Shown here in pieces: positions 1-4,409 of a stretch of DNA of 7,571 bases. The notes under the pieces were generated by a model. The model did no database searches. It was not told the DNA's origin and worked only from the letters and a program-made list of their open reading frames with translations. How positions within the stretch are numbered: position 1 is the stretch's first letter; each line of letters starts with the position of its first letter. The position numbers and the translations under genes are program-made. Origin of the DNA: an uncultured Clostridia bacterium (GTDB lineage Bacteria > Bacillota > Clostridia > Oscillospirales > Ruminococcaceae); the NCBI GenBank assembly GCA_946563605.1, contig CAMNVW010000067.1, positions 1 through 7,571 of the forward strand, in the 5' to 3' direction.

Positions 1-108
1 CTTTTTGAATTCCTAAAATCACATTGGATAGAGTCAACAAATACAGCGGGACATTTTTCAAATACTTCTTGTACATTGTTTGCGGATGGGGTATAATTTA
101 TTTAGAGA
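1..108. other. Left-edge stretch without a supported gene
   Basis: No gene can be supported here. Plus-strand frame 1 is open from the edge to a TAA at 94-96 and could be the last 31 codons of an upstream gene, but it has no recognisable motif. On the minus strand an ATG near 76 opens a short frame leaving the window, but it has no Shine-Dalgarno sequence. A plus-strand promoter-like sequence lies inside the stretch and is listed separately. Confidence 0.4.
69..97 (+). promoter_or_regulatory. Possible plus-strand promoter facing the 3' end of the 39-aa peptide gene
   Basis: There is a perfect -10 TATAAT at 92-97 and a weak -35 TTGTAC at 69-74 (3 of 6 consensus bases), with 17 nt between them. 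Transcription would start near 104 and enter the hairpin at 109-135, then run antisense to the 39-aa peptide gene. It could drive a convergent antisense RNA, or be a chance match in AT-rich DNA. The weak -35 keeps confidence low. Confidence 0.35.
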
Positions 109-135
109 GGGGAGCGAGCGGTGAACCCGCTCCCC
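109..135 (-). terminator. GC-rich hairpin after the 39-aa peptide gene, probable terminator
   Basis: GGGGAGCG at 109-116 pairs perfectly with CGCTCCCC at 128-135. An alternative inner pairing GAGCGG/CCGCTC is also possible. It begins 7 nt beyond the stop of the minus-strand peptide gene. The U-tract is poor on both strands (TCTCTAAAT on minus, TTTCGG on plus), so it may terminate inefficiently, stabilise the mRNA 3' end, or serve transcripts from both directions. Confidence 0.55.
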
Positions 136-141
136 TTTCGG

Positions 142-261
142 CTAGCCCTTAAGCATTAAATAGACGGTTGAAATGATTCCGGTAATCAGTGATGCGATTT
201 CGAGAAGTTCTTTCAGTTGTCTGATTCTTTGCTTTCGGGCTTTTTTCTTTTTCTTACCCAT
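142..261 (-). CDS. 39-aa highly basic single-pass membrane peptide, unknown family
   Basis: The ATG at 261 is preceded by a near-perfect Shine-Dalgarno GGGAGGTG (275-268) with 6-nt spacing, and by a consensus promoter. The peptide ends at TAG 144-142. Residues 1-14 are extremely basic (MGKKKKKARKQRIR). Residues 19-37 (LLEIASLITGIISTVYLML) form one hydrophobic helix. By the positive-inside rule the N-terminus would stay in the cytoplasm. It is a monocistronic unit followed by a hairpin. The overall plan (tiny, basic head plus membrane helix, own strong promoter, possible antisense promoter downstream) resembles type I toxins or small membrane regulators, but no specific family is recognised. 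The role is unknown; a membrane-active toxin, a pinholin-like peptide or a modulator of a membrane protein are all possible. Existence as a gene is well supported by the promoter and RBS. Confidence 0.75.
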   Translation of the reverse strand: MGKKKKKARKQRIRQLKELLEIASLITGIISTVYLMLKG

Positions 262-265
262 CCGT

Positions 266-298
266 TTCACCTCCCTTCATTGATTATATTATATCATA
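266..298 (-). repeat. 33-bp promoter/RBS cassette, copy 1 (copy 2 at 889-921)
   Basis: Positions 266-298 are identical to 889-921 over all 33 bases. The block contains the Shine-Dalgarno, the short leader and the -10 box of the peptide gene on its left. Identity stops at the spacer palindrome, then returns for the -35 (311-317 versus 934-940) at exactly the same offset of 623 bp. The coding sequences downstream are not alike at DNA level. Confidence 0.95.
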
Positions 299-316
299 GC
301 GTAACGCTATTGTCAA
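288..316 (-). promoter_or_regulatory. Sigma-A-type promoter of the 39-aa peptide gene with embedded palindrome
   Basis: On the minus strand there is a perfect -35 TTGACA (316-311), a 17-nt spacer and a perfect -10 TATAAT (293-288). The spacer is almost filled by the palindrome ATAGCGT-A-ACGCTAT (296-310, 7-bp arms, 1-nt centre). A protein bound there would block RNA polymerase, so this is a likely repressor operator. A consensus promoter with an operator in the spacer implies strong expression when de-repressed. Which repressor binds is unknown. Confidence 0.85.
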
Positions 317-323
317 TACCTTT

Positions 324-349
324 TTACAAAAAAATCGCTTGTTTATGCG
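324..349. repeat. 26-bp AT-rich element upstream of promoter 1 (copy 2 at 958-983)
   Basis: The first 17 bases (324-340) are identical to 958-974. After a 3-nt variable stretch both continue TATGCG, giving 23 of 26 identities. On the minus strand it reads as a short CGC...GCG dyad followed by a seven-T run, placed upstream of the -35 of each promoter. It may act as an UP element, a weak upstream terminator insulating the promoter, or a regulator-binding site. The distance to the -35 differs by 11 bp between copies, about one helical turn. Confidence 0.8.
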
Positions 350-357
350 GAAAAATG

Positions 358-388
358 AAACCCACCTACTGAAAAAGTAAGTGGGTTT
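358..388 (-). terminator. Rho-independent terminator of the ribbon-helix-helix operon
   Basis: Arms 358-370 and 376-388 form a 13-bp stem with a 5-nt loop. In the minus-strand transcript all positions pair, one as G-U; on the plus strand that position would be a C-A mismatch, so the design favours the minus direction. The stem is followed on minus by a U-rich tail (CATTTTTCC). It starts 9 nt beyond the stop of the ribbon-helix-helix gene and separates that operon from the 39-aa peptide unit. Confidence 0.85.
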
Positions 389-397
389 TCTGTTAGA

Positions 398-589
398 TTA
401 TTCTTGGGAATTTTGTTTGCTGTCAAGATACTGCGTGATTGCTCGGCGGATAAATTCAGCCTTGCTGATTCCATCAGTCTTGATAGCTTCTTCCCATTGA
501 GCAACAAGCTCTTTTTGCAAGCGGACAGCGATTTGCGTGTACGCTTTATCTAAATAGCGTTGTTTGACTTGGGTGGATGTTTTGCCCAT
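398..589 (-). CDS. 63-aa ribbon-helix-helix (Arc/CopG-type) DNA-binding protein
   Basis: This is a small predicted transcriptional regulator. The N-terminal part (residues 1-16) is polar and basic. The segment YTQIAVRLQKEL (about 17-28) fits the DNA-contacting beta strand of ribbon-helix-helix proteins, followed by helix A (VAQWEEAIKTDG), a turn, and helix B in GISKAEFIRRAITQYL. Length is typical of the family, which binds DNA as dimers at palindromic operators. The ATG at 589 is chosen because AGGAGG lies at 606-601; a GTG at 601 overlaps that RBS and is unlikely. The RBS overlaps the stop of the 30-aa peptide gene upstream (TAGGAGG), so translation is probably coupled. By analogy it may autoregulate its operon, perhaps through the palindromes in the two cassette promoters; that is inference. 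A plasmid-type antitoxin role is also possible. Confidence 0.85.
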   Translation of the reverse strand: MGKTSTQVKQRYLDKAYTQIAVRLQKELVAQWEEAIKTDGISKAEFIRRAITQYLDSKQNSQE

Positions 590-604
590 AAATAAAAGCA
601 CCTC

Positions 605-697
605 CTAGAAGAATGAACGAATCAAAAAGTACAGGAAGAACAGAAGTCCTGCAAGGGTCAGCAATTCGATGACAAGTTTCAAAATATCTTTTTTCAT
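605..697 (-). CDS. 30-aa hydrophobic membrane peptide, unknown family
   Basis: The frame from ATG 697 to TAG 607-605 begins MKKDILK and then is almost entirely hydrophobic (LVIELLTLAGLLFFLYFLIR), as in a single transmembrane helix with a basic residue at each end. It lies between the 37-aa peptide gene and the ribbon-helix-helix gene, and its stop codon overlaps the RBS of the latter. There is no clear Shine-Dalgarno before the ATG. A three-codon frame (ATG CAA TCA TGA) ends on the same ATGA, so translation by re-initiation is conceivable. Support comes from its position, charge pattern and tight junction with the next gene; the poor RBS is the main doubt. Function unknown; it may belong with the neighbouring membrane peptides. 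Confidence 0.55.
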   Translation of the reverse strand: MKKDILKLVIELLTLAGLLFFLYFLIRSFF

Positions 698-732
698 GAT
701 TGCATTTTGGAAAGCGGTTTGATATACTTAAG

Positions 733-764
733 GCAAGGGGAGGGGCTTGCGCCCCAGCCCTTGC
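733..764 (-). other. Strong intergenic RNA hairpin with GCAA tetraloop
   Basis: On the minus strand the transcript folds as a 7-bp lower stem (GCAAGGG/CCCTTGC), a 2x2 internal loop (CU/UC) and a 5-bp upper stem (GGGGC/GCCCC) closed by GCAA, a GNRA tetraloop. It lies 7 nt after the stop of the 37-aa peptide gene and 35 nt before the 30-aa peptide gene. No U-tract follows on either strand, so it does not look like an ordinary terminator. It may be a partial terminator, an mRNA-stabilising or processing element that sets different levels of the first and later genes, or a structured RNA in its own right. Confidence 0.7.
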
Positions 765-770
765 TGTTCC

Positions 771-884
771 TTATTGGAACAGTTTGACCAGAATCATAAT
801 CCAACCTACCAGGCTGATGATTCTGATGACGAGCTTTTCAAGTTGTCCTACCAGCTTGATGAGCTCTTTTATTTTGCTTTCCAT
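771..884 (-). CDS. 37-aa amphipathic/membrane peptide, unknown family
   Basis: ATG 884 follows Shine-Dalgarno GGGAGGTG (898-891) with 6-nt spacing, and the frame ends at TAA 773-771. The N-terminal half (ESKIKELIKLVGQLEK) alternates charged and aliphatic residues like an amphipathic helix. The C-terminal half (LVIRIISLVGWIMILVKLF) is hydrophobic with an internal Arg and Lys and one Trp. It is the first gene of a minus-strand operon that continues to the 30-aa peptide and the ribbon-helix-helix regulator. Promoter and RBS are near-copies of those of the 39-aa peptide gene, although the peptides share only general character. It could be a small membrane toxin, a secreted PSM-like or leaderless bacteriocin-like peptide, or a membrane-protein modulator. 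No family is recognised. Confidence 0.75.
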   Translation of the reverse strand: MESKIKELIKLVGQLEKLVIRIISLVGWIMILVKLFQ

Positions 885-888
885 TTTG

Positions 889-921
889 TTCACCTCCCTT
901 CATTGATTATATTATATCATA
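889..921 (-). repeat. 33-bp promoter/RBS cassette, copy 2 (copy 1 at 266-298)
   Basis: Every base matches copy 1. The repeat covers the RBS, leader and -10 of the 37-aa peptide gene and ends three bases into the spacer palindrome. Perfect identity of the regulatory DNA beside non-matching coding DNA suggests promoter duplication and recombination, or strong selection on this element. Confidence 0.95.
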
Positions 922-939
922 CTGATAGCAGTATGTCAA
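911..939 (-). promoter_or_regulatory. Sigma-A-type promoter of the 37-aa peptide/RHH operon with embedded palindrome
   Basis: On the minus strand there is a perfect -35 TTGACA (939-934), a 17-nt spacer and a perfect -10 TATAAT (916-911). The spacer holds a palindrome with 7-bp arms and a 4-nt centre (918-935, CATACTG-N4-CAGTATG). Both its arm sequence and centre length differ from the 296-310 palindrome, so the two promoters may answer to different repressors. The ribbon-helix-helix protein at the end of this operon is a candidate autorepressor. Confidence 0.85.
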
Positions 940-957
940 TGCTTTTTTGAGAAAAAA

Positions 958-983
958 TTACAAAAAAATCGCTTAAATATGCG
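958..983. repeat. 26-bp AT-rich element upstream of promoter 2 (copy 1 at 324-349)
   Basis: It shares 23 of 26 bases with 324-349, including a 17-base exact block and the terminal TATGCG. In this copy the flanking A and T runs can extend the small CGC/GCG dyad into a longer imperfect stem. It lies between the left cassette and the methyltransferase region. Confidence 0.75.
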
Positions 984-999
984 CTTTTTTATATTATTC

Positions 1000-1032
1000 A
1001 AGCCGGATTCCTTTTAGGGATACCGGCTTTTT
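1000..1032 (+). terminator. Plus-strand terminator-like hairpin upstream of the methyltransferase gene
   Basis: AAGCCGG (1000-1006) pairs with CCGGCTT (1023-1029). The stem extends through ATTCC/GGGAT with one bulged A, and a T5 run follows on the plus strand. The minus direction lacks a U-tract. No plus-strand gene lies upstream in the window, so it either ends an antisense transcript through the peptide cassette or attenuates readthrough into the methyltransferase gene. Confidence 0.7.
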
Positions 1033-1044
1033 CATGCCGTTTTC

Positions 1045-1082
1045 CACCTTTGAATCTTCAAAGATTTGCCCCGAGAAAGGTG
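1045..1082 (+). promoter_or_regulatory. Methyltransferase leader with two competing inverted repeats, one covering the RBS
   Basis: CACCTTT (1045-1051) is perfectly complementary to AAAGGTG (1076-1082), which contains the likely Shine-Dalgarno of the methyltransferase gene. A second inverted repeat, CTTTGAA/TTCAAAG (1048-1063), uses the same CTTT bases. The two hairpins cannot form together, so one fold would hide the RBS and the other free it. The DNA palindrome could instead be an operator. No clear promoter is visible between 1033 and 1090. Confidence 0.45.
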
Positions 1083-1090
1083 AAAGATAA

Positions 1091-1864
1091 ATGTTAGAAA
1101 CAAACCAAATTTACAACACAGATTGCCTTGCCGGAATGCAGGCAATCGAGGACAAATCAATCGACATGATTTTATGCGACCTGCCGTATGGCGTTACAAA
1201 CTGCCGCTGGGACAGTGTTCTGCCATTCGATCAGCTATGGTCGCAGTACGAGCGCATCATCAAAGATAATGGCGCAATCGTACTCACGGCAATCCAGCCG
1301 TTCACAACAGCACTCATCCAAAGCAATCGAAAACTGTTCCGCTACTGTTGGTATTGGCATAAAAACTGTCCAACAGGATTTGCCAATGCCAAGAAGCAGC
1401 CAATGCGCTGTATCGAGGATATTGTAATTTTTTACAAAAATCCACCAATTTACAATCCACAAGGGTTAATTCGGCTGGACAAGCCGATTTACCATAAAGG
1501 CAGCAACAAATGCGGGGAAGTATACAGCCACGGACTGGGATCCGATTTTGTAACCGAGTATAGAAACTATCCCCGCAATCTGCTGGAAGTTCCCTGTGAG
1601 CACGGTCTGCACCCAACGCAGAAGCCGGTAGCACTGTTTGAATATCTCATCCGCACCTATACCGATGAAGGAGCGCTTGTGCTCGATAACTGCATGGGCA
1701 GCGGTACAACCGCGGTAGCCTGCATTCGCAGCGGGCGCAATTACATTGGCTTTGAGATGGATGAAAAGTACTATGAAACAGCCTGCAAGCGCATCGAGAG
1801 CGAGCGAAGCCAGAGGCTAAGCGACCACTTACGCGAGAGCAGGACACGCAAGTTCCACAGGTAA
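1091..1864 (+). CDS. Phage-type DNA methyltransferase, beta class (N6-adenine or N4-cytosine)
   Basis: Transfers a methyl group from S-adenosylmethionine to an exocyclic amino group in DNA. Motif order is that of the beta class (N6_N4_Mtase family): catalytic motif IV DLPYG near residues 30-34, a target-recognition region in the middle, HPTQKPV (174-180), then SAM-binding motif I LDNCMGSGTT (198-207) and FEMD (221-224) near the C-terminus. The DLPYG variant instead of DPPY is usual, as far as I recall, in a phage group that also carries the TGF.NAKK and YNPQ motifs seen at 95-101 and 121-124. Length of 257 aa is normal. The ATG at 1091 has AAAGGTG 8 nt upstream. No restriction endonuclease is adjacent, so it is an orphan enzyme, plausibly protecting phage DNA from host restriction or tuning packaging or gene expression. 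The recognition site cannot be read from sequence. Confidence 0.95.
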   Translation: MLETNQIYNTDCLAGMQAIEDKSIDMILCDLPYGVTNCRWDSVLPFDQLWSQYERIIKDNGAIVLTAIQPFTTALIQSNRKLFRYCWYWHKNCPTGFANAKKQPMRCIEDIVIFYKNPPIYNPQGLIRLDKPIYHKGSNKCGEVYSHGLGSDFVTEYRNYPRNLLEVPCEHGLHPTQKPVALFEYLIRTYTDEGALVLDNCMGSGTTAVACIRSGRNYIGFEMDEKYYETACKRIESERSQRLSDHLRESRTRKFHR

Positions 1865-1900
1865 CCGACATCGGAAACAGCGTCCAGGCTCAGACTGGTA

Positions 1901-1958
1901 GGTACTTCCTGACCCCACCGGGGGTGCGGGTCGGAATGAGGCGCGGAAATTTCCCCGC
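1901..1958. other. Candidate cos site (cohesive-end nicking region)
   Basis: This GC-rich non-coding block has two dyad elements. One is GACC-CACC/GGTG-GGTC within 1911-1932. The other is the perfect palindrome GGAAATTTCC at 1945-1954, preceded by GCGC. It starts about 190 nt before the small terminase gene; in lambda cosN also lies just under 200 bp before Nu1. Lambda cosN is likewise GC-rich with imperfect twofold symmetry and is followed by an AAATTTTCC-like stretch. The large terminase here is of the GpA (cos-cutting) family, so a cos site is expected near. The exact nick positions cannot be assigned. Confidence 0.5.
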
Positions 1959-1977
1959 TGCAAGTGCAAAAAAACAG

Positions 1978-2100
1978 GGTAACAAGGTAACAAACCAGAG
2001 AATTAGAATTTTGCGGGTGCATGAGATGTAGATAGAAGCGTTTGGAAGTGAAAAAATGGATTAGAAATTTGTTACATTGAGGTGGGATTTTGGGTAACAA
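1978..2100. repeat. GGTAACAA repeats, candidate TerS-binding (cosB-like) sites
   Basis: GGTAACAA occurs as a perfect tandem pair at 1978-1985 and 1986-1993. It occurs again at 2093-2100 across the start of the small terminase gene, and as a 7-of-8 inverted copy (TTGTTACA) at 2069-2076. They lie between the candidate cos region and terS. In lambda the small terminase binds repeated R sites in cosB downstream of cosN, so a similar role is possible. The last copy also encodes the N-terminus of TerS, which limits how much weight it can bear. Confidence 0.5.
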
Positions 2101-2650
2101 CATCAAGACAAAAATAATCGACGGAAAAACCTGCGTTCCCACCTCCTTTCTGACCGAGATTTTTGGTGTCACGCCAAAGACCTTGGCCAGCTGGGCGAAG
2201 GACGGATGCCCGAAGGCTGACCGCGGCTGGTGGCCGATCCGGGAGGTCATCGCCTGGCGGATGGATGGCAGCGGGACTGGGGAGGATCTGGAGAAAATGA
2301 GTCTCAAAGACCGCAAGCTCTACTGGGAAGCGCTGCTCAAAAAGGCGCAGACCGAAAACAGAGAGCTTGAGAACGGGATCAAGCGGGGAGATTATATCGA
2401 AAAACAGGTGGTAGCGGATGAGCTGGCCGCCTTTTTTGTTGCCTTAAAACAGGCACTTTTGCTCCTTCCCCGCAAAATCGGAATCCTGGCATCCAAGTCT
2501 GTGGAGCTGGATGCCGCAAAAGAACTGGAACGCGAAGTAAATGAGGTGGTATATGATGTACTCGCGGAATGGAGTCAAGGTAAATTATCCGAGCTGGATT
2601 CTGGACAGCATGAAAACACTAAAACCGCCGGAAAGAATGACAGTCAGTGA
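2090..2650 (+). CDS. terS: Terminase small subunit (Nu1-like)
   Basis: DNA-recognition subunit of the packaging motor; it binds cos and recruits the large subunit. The N-terminus (about residues 15-58) is a winged helix-turn-helix of the Nu1/MerR-like type, with FLTEIFGVTPKTLASWAKDG followed by the wing segment RGWWPIREVIAW. The middle (about 70-110) is charged and helical, as expected for oligomerisation. The C-terminal half is helical and would contact TerL. At 186 aa it is close to lambda Nu1 (181 aa). The start is TTG at 2090, supported by GAGGTGG (2079-2085) with 4- to 5-nt spacing. The next gene starts inside this one, overlapping by 95 nt, as expected for coupled subunits. Identity is firm from the wHTH pattern plus position before a GpA-type large subunit. 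Confidence 0.9.
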   Translation: MGNNIKTKIIDGKTCVPTSFLTEIFGVTPKTLASWAKDGCPKADRGWWPIREVIAWRMDGSGTGEDLEKMSLKDRKLYWEALLKKAQTENRELENGIKRGDYIEKQVVADELAAFFVALKQALLLLPRKIGILASKSVELDAAKELEREVNEVVYDVLAEWSQGKLSELDSGQHENTKTAGKNDSQ

Positions 2651-4409
2651 GTGGGCGGATAAAAACCGCATCATTCCGGCCGGAACTTCCAACCAGCCCG
2701 GACGCTGGAAAACAGAGAAAACCCCCTATCTTCGGGAAATCATGGACGCTTTTTCCGATGACCGTATCGAGGAAATTGTTTTTATCAAATCCACCCAGGT
2801 GGGCGGAACAGAAGTAATCCTCAACATCATCGGCTATATTATCGACCAGGACCCGGCATCCACGCTGGTGGTATATCCATCGGAGGTGCTGGCGGAGGAT
2901 ATTTCCAAAAACAGGATTCAGCCGATGCTTCGGGCGACCCGTCCGCTGGCGGCTCGGTTCCGGGAGGCGGACAGTAAGCTGCTGGCGTTGCAGTTTGACG
3001 ATATGTACCTGCCGCTGACCGGTGCAAACTCGGCGGCATCCCTGGCATCCAAACCGGTGCGATTTGTGCTGATGGATGAGGTTGACAAATATCCGCCGCG
3101 CTCTGGAGGCGGACGAGAGGCAGATCCAATCTCTCTGGCTAAGGAGCGTACCAACACCTTTTCCTACAACAAAAAAATCTTTATCACATCCACCCCGACT
3201 TTGAAAACCGGCTCAATCTGGAAAGAGTGGGAGAGCTGCACCAGAAAACTCTTTTACTATCTGCCGTGTCCGCACTGCGGGAAATATCAGAGACTGAGAT
3301 TCCACCAGATAAAATTTGCCAAAGAGGGCACCAAAACCCAACGGGCGGAAACCGCCTACTATGAGTGCCCGTACTGCCAGGGACATATCACCGATGCAGA
3401 TAAGCAAAAGATGCTCCGGCAAGGGAAATGGATGAGCGAGGAAGAGCCGGAGGGGGTAAGACCCAGCCGGAAGAAAACTGGATTTGCAATCAACGCAATT
3501 TACTCCCCTTGGCTCTCGCTATCGGATGTGGCTTATAAATGGCTGGATGCCCAGGGCGATCAAGAGAAAATGCAGAACTTTGTAAACTCCTGGCTGGGGG
3601 AACCGTGGGAAGATGTCGGCAGCACCGCTGGGGCACAAAAAGTGCTGGATAACCGTGGGGTGCTTACCCGTGGTATCGTGCCAGAATGGGCTCAGATGAT
3701 TACCTGTGGGGTGGATGTACAGCAAAACTGCTTGTATTATGCAGTGGATGCCTGGGGACAGGGAAAGAAAATCTATCACCTGGATCATGGCTGCATCAAA
3801 GGGACTGATTTTAACACTCTGTGGGATATCATCAACCAGACCTATTACAACGAAAAGGGACAGGATTGGTACATCGATTTGGCGCTGATCGACTCGGGCG
3901 ACCAGACCGACCTTGTATATGATTTTTGCTATCTGCACTTCCCGTTAACGGTGCCGGTAAAGGGCTCATCCCATCCGATTCCGGCAAGATTCCGCCGGAG
4001 TGAAATCCAAAAAGAGGACAGCGTAGCCAAGGGACTCAGCTTAATCATGTGTGATGGCAGCTATTACAAATCGATGCTCTATTCCAAAATCAATGCGGTG
4101 GATGGCAGCTTCCAGGTATTTGATGGCGTGGATCAGGAGTACTGCGAGCAGGTAACCAGCGAGCATAAAGTGTTTGAGCGCAAAAACGGAGTAGAGAGCT
4201 GGGTGTGGCAGAAGAAAACCAGCGATGCCCAGAACCACTATCTGGACTGCGAGGTGTACGCTTCCTGCGCCGCCGACCTGATGGGAGCCTTTGCGCTGCT
4301 GGAAGAGCCGGTGGAGCAGCTGGAACCGGAGTTTCAGCCGGAACCGGAGGAGGACAGCTGGGGAGAGGATAGCTGGGACAATGATGATTGGGAGGATGAT
4401 TGGGATTGA
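2556..4409 (+). CDS. terL: Terminase large subunit, GpA (lambda) family
   Basis: ATP-driven DNA translocase and cos endonuclease that docks on the portal. Residues (start 2556): a conserved SEWADK box near 31, a Walker A-like segment KSTQVGGTE at 78-86, Walker B VRFVLMDE at 168-175, coupling motif TSTPT at 211-215, a four-cysteine zinc-knuckle (CPHC at 238-241, CPYC at 271-274), and nuclease-domain acids in CGVDVQQN (D387) and LIDSGDQTD (D446). About 617 aa, close to lambda gpA (641). ATG 2556 is chosen because GAGGTGG (2543-2549) lies 6 nt upstream; ATG 2553 is equally in frame, and the longer frame from 2541 would begin inside that RBS. Overlaps terS by 95 nt. The last 20 residues form an unusual Asp/Glu/Trp-rich tail with four Trp, at the end that contacts the portal in lambda. 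Confidence 0.97.
   Translation: MYSRNGVKVNYPSWILDSMKTLKPPERMTVSEWADKNRIIPAGTSNQPGRWKTEKTPYLREIMDAFSDDRIEEIVFIKSTQVGGTEVILNIIGYIIDQDPASTLVVYPSEVLAEDISKNRIQPMLRATRPLAARFREADSKLLALQFDDMYLPLTGANSAASLASKPVRFVLMDEVDKYPPRSGGGREADPISLAKERTNTFSYNKKIFITSTPTLKTGSIWKEWESCTRKLFYYLPCPHCGKYQRLRFHQIKFAKEGTKTQRAETAYYECPYCQGHITDADKQKMLRQGKWMSEEEPEGVRPSRKKTGFAINAIYSPWLSLSDVAYKWLDAQGDQEKMQNFVNSWLGEPWEDVGSTAGAQKVLDNRGVLTRGIVPEWAQMITCGVDVQQNCLYYAVDAWGQGKKIYHLDHGCIKGTDFNTLWDIINQTYYNEKGQDWYIDLALIDSGDQTDLVYDFCYLHFPLTVPVKGSSHPIPARFRRSEIQKEDSVAKGLSLIMCDGSYYKSMLYSKINAVDGSFQVFDGVDQEYCEQVTSEHKVFERKNGVESWVWQKKTSDAQNHYLDCEVYASCAADLMGAFALLEEPVEQLEPEFQPEPEEDSWGEDSWDNDDWEDDWD

Noticed and set aside
1..76. Minus-strand hydrophobic frame from an ATG near 76 leaving the left edge
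   Set aside because: It looks somewhat like another small membrane peptide but has no Shine-Dalgarno and is cut by the window, so it cannot be supported.
590..601. GTG start that would lengthen the ribbon-helix-helix protein by four residues
   Set aside because: The GTG overlaps the AGGAGG that serves the ATG at 589.
700..950. Two overlapping plus-strand frames of 67-68 aa opposite the 37-aa peptide gene
   Set aside because: Both are complements of the minus-strand peptide and its promoter repeat; neither has an RBS.
1091..1864. Restriction-modification system
   Set aside because: Only the methyltransferase is present; no endonuclease or specificity subunit frame lies nearby in the window.
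1771..2316. 181-aa minus-strand frame spanning the methyltransferase end, the non-coding gap and terS
   Set aside because: It runs antisense to two firm genes, low-complexity residues, no RBS and no family pattern.
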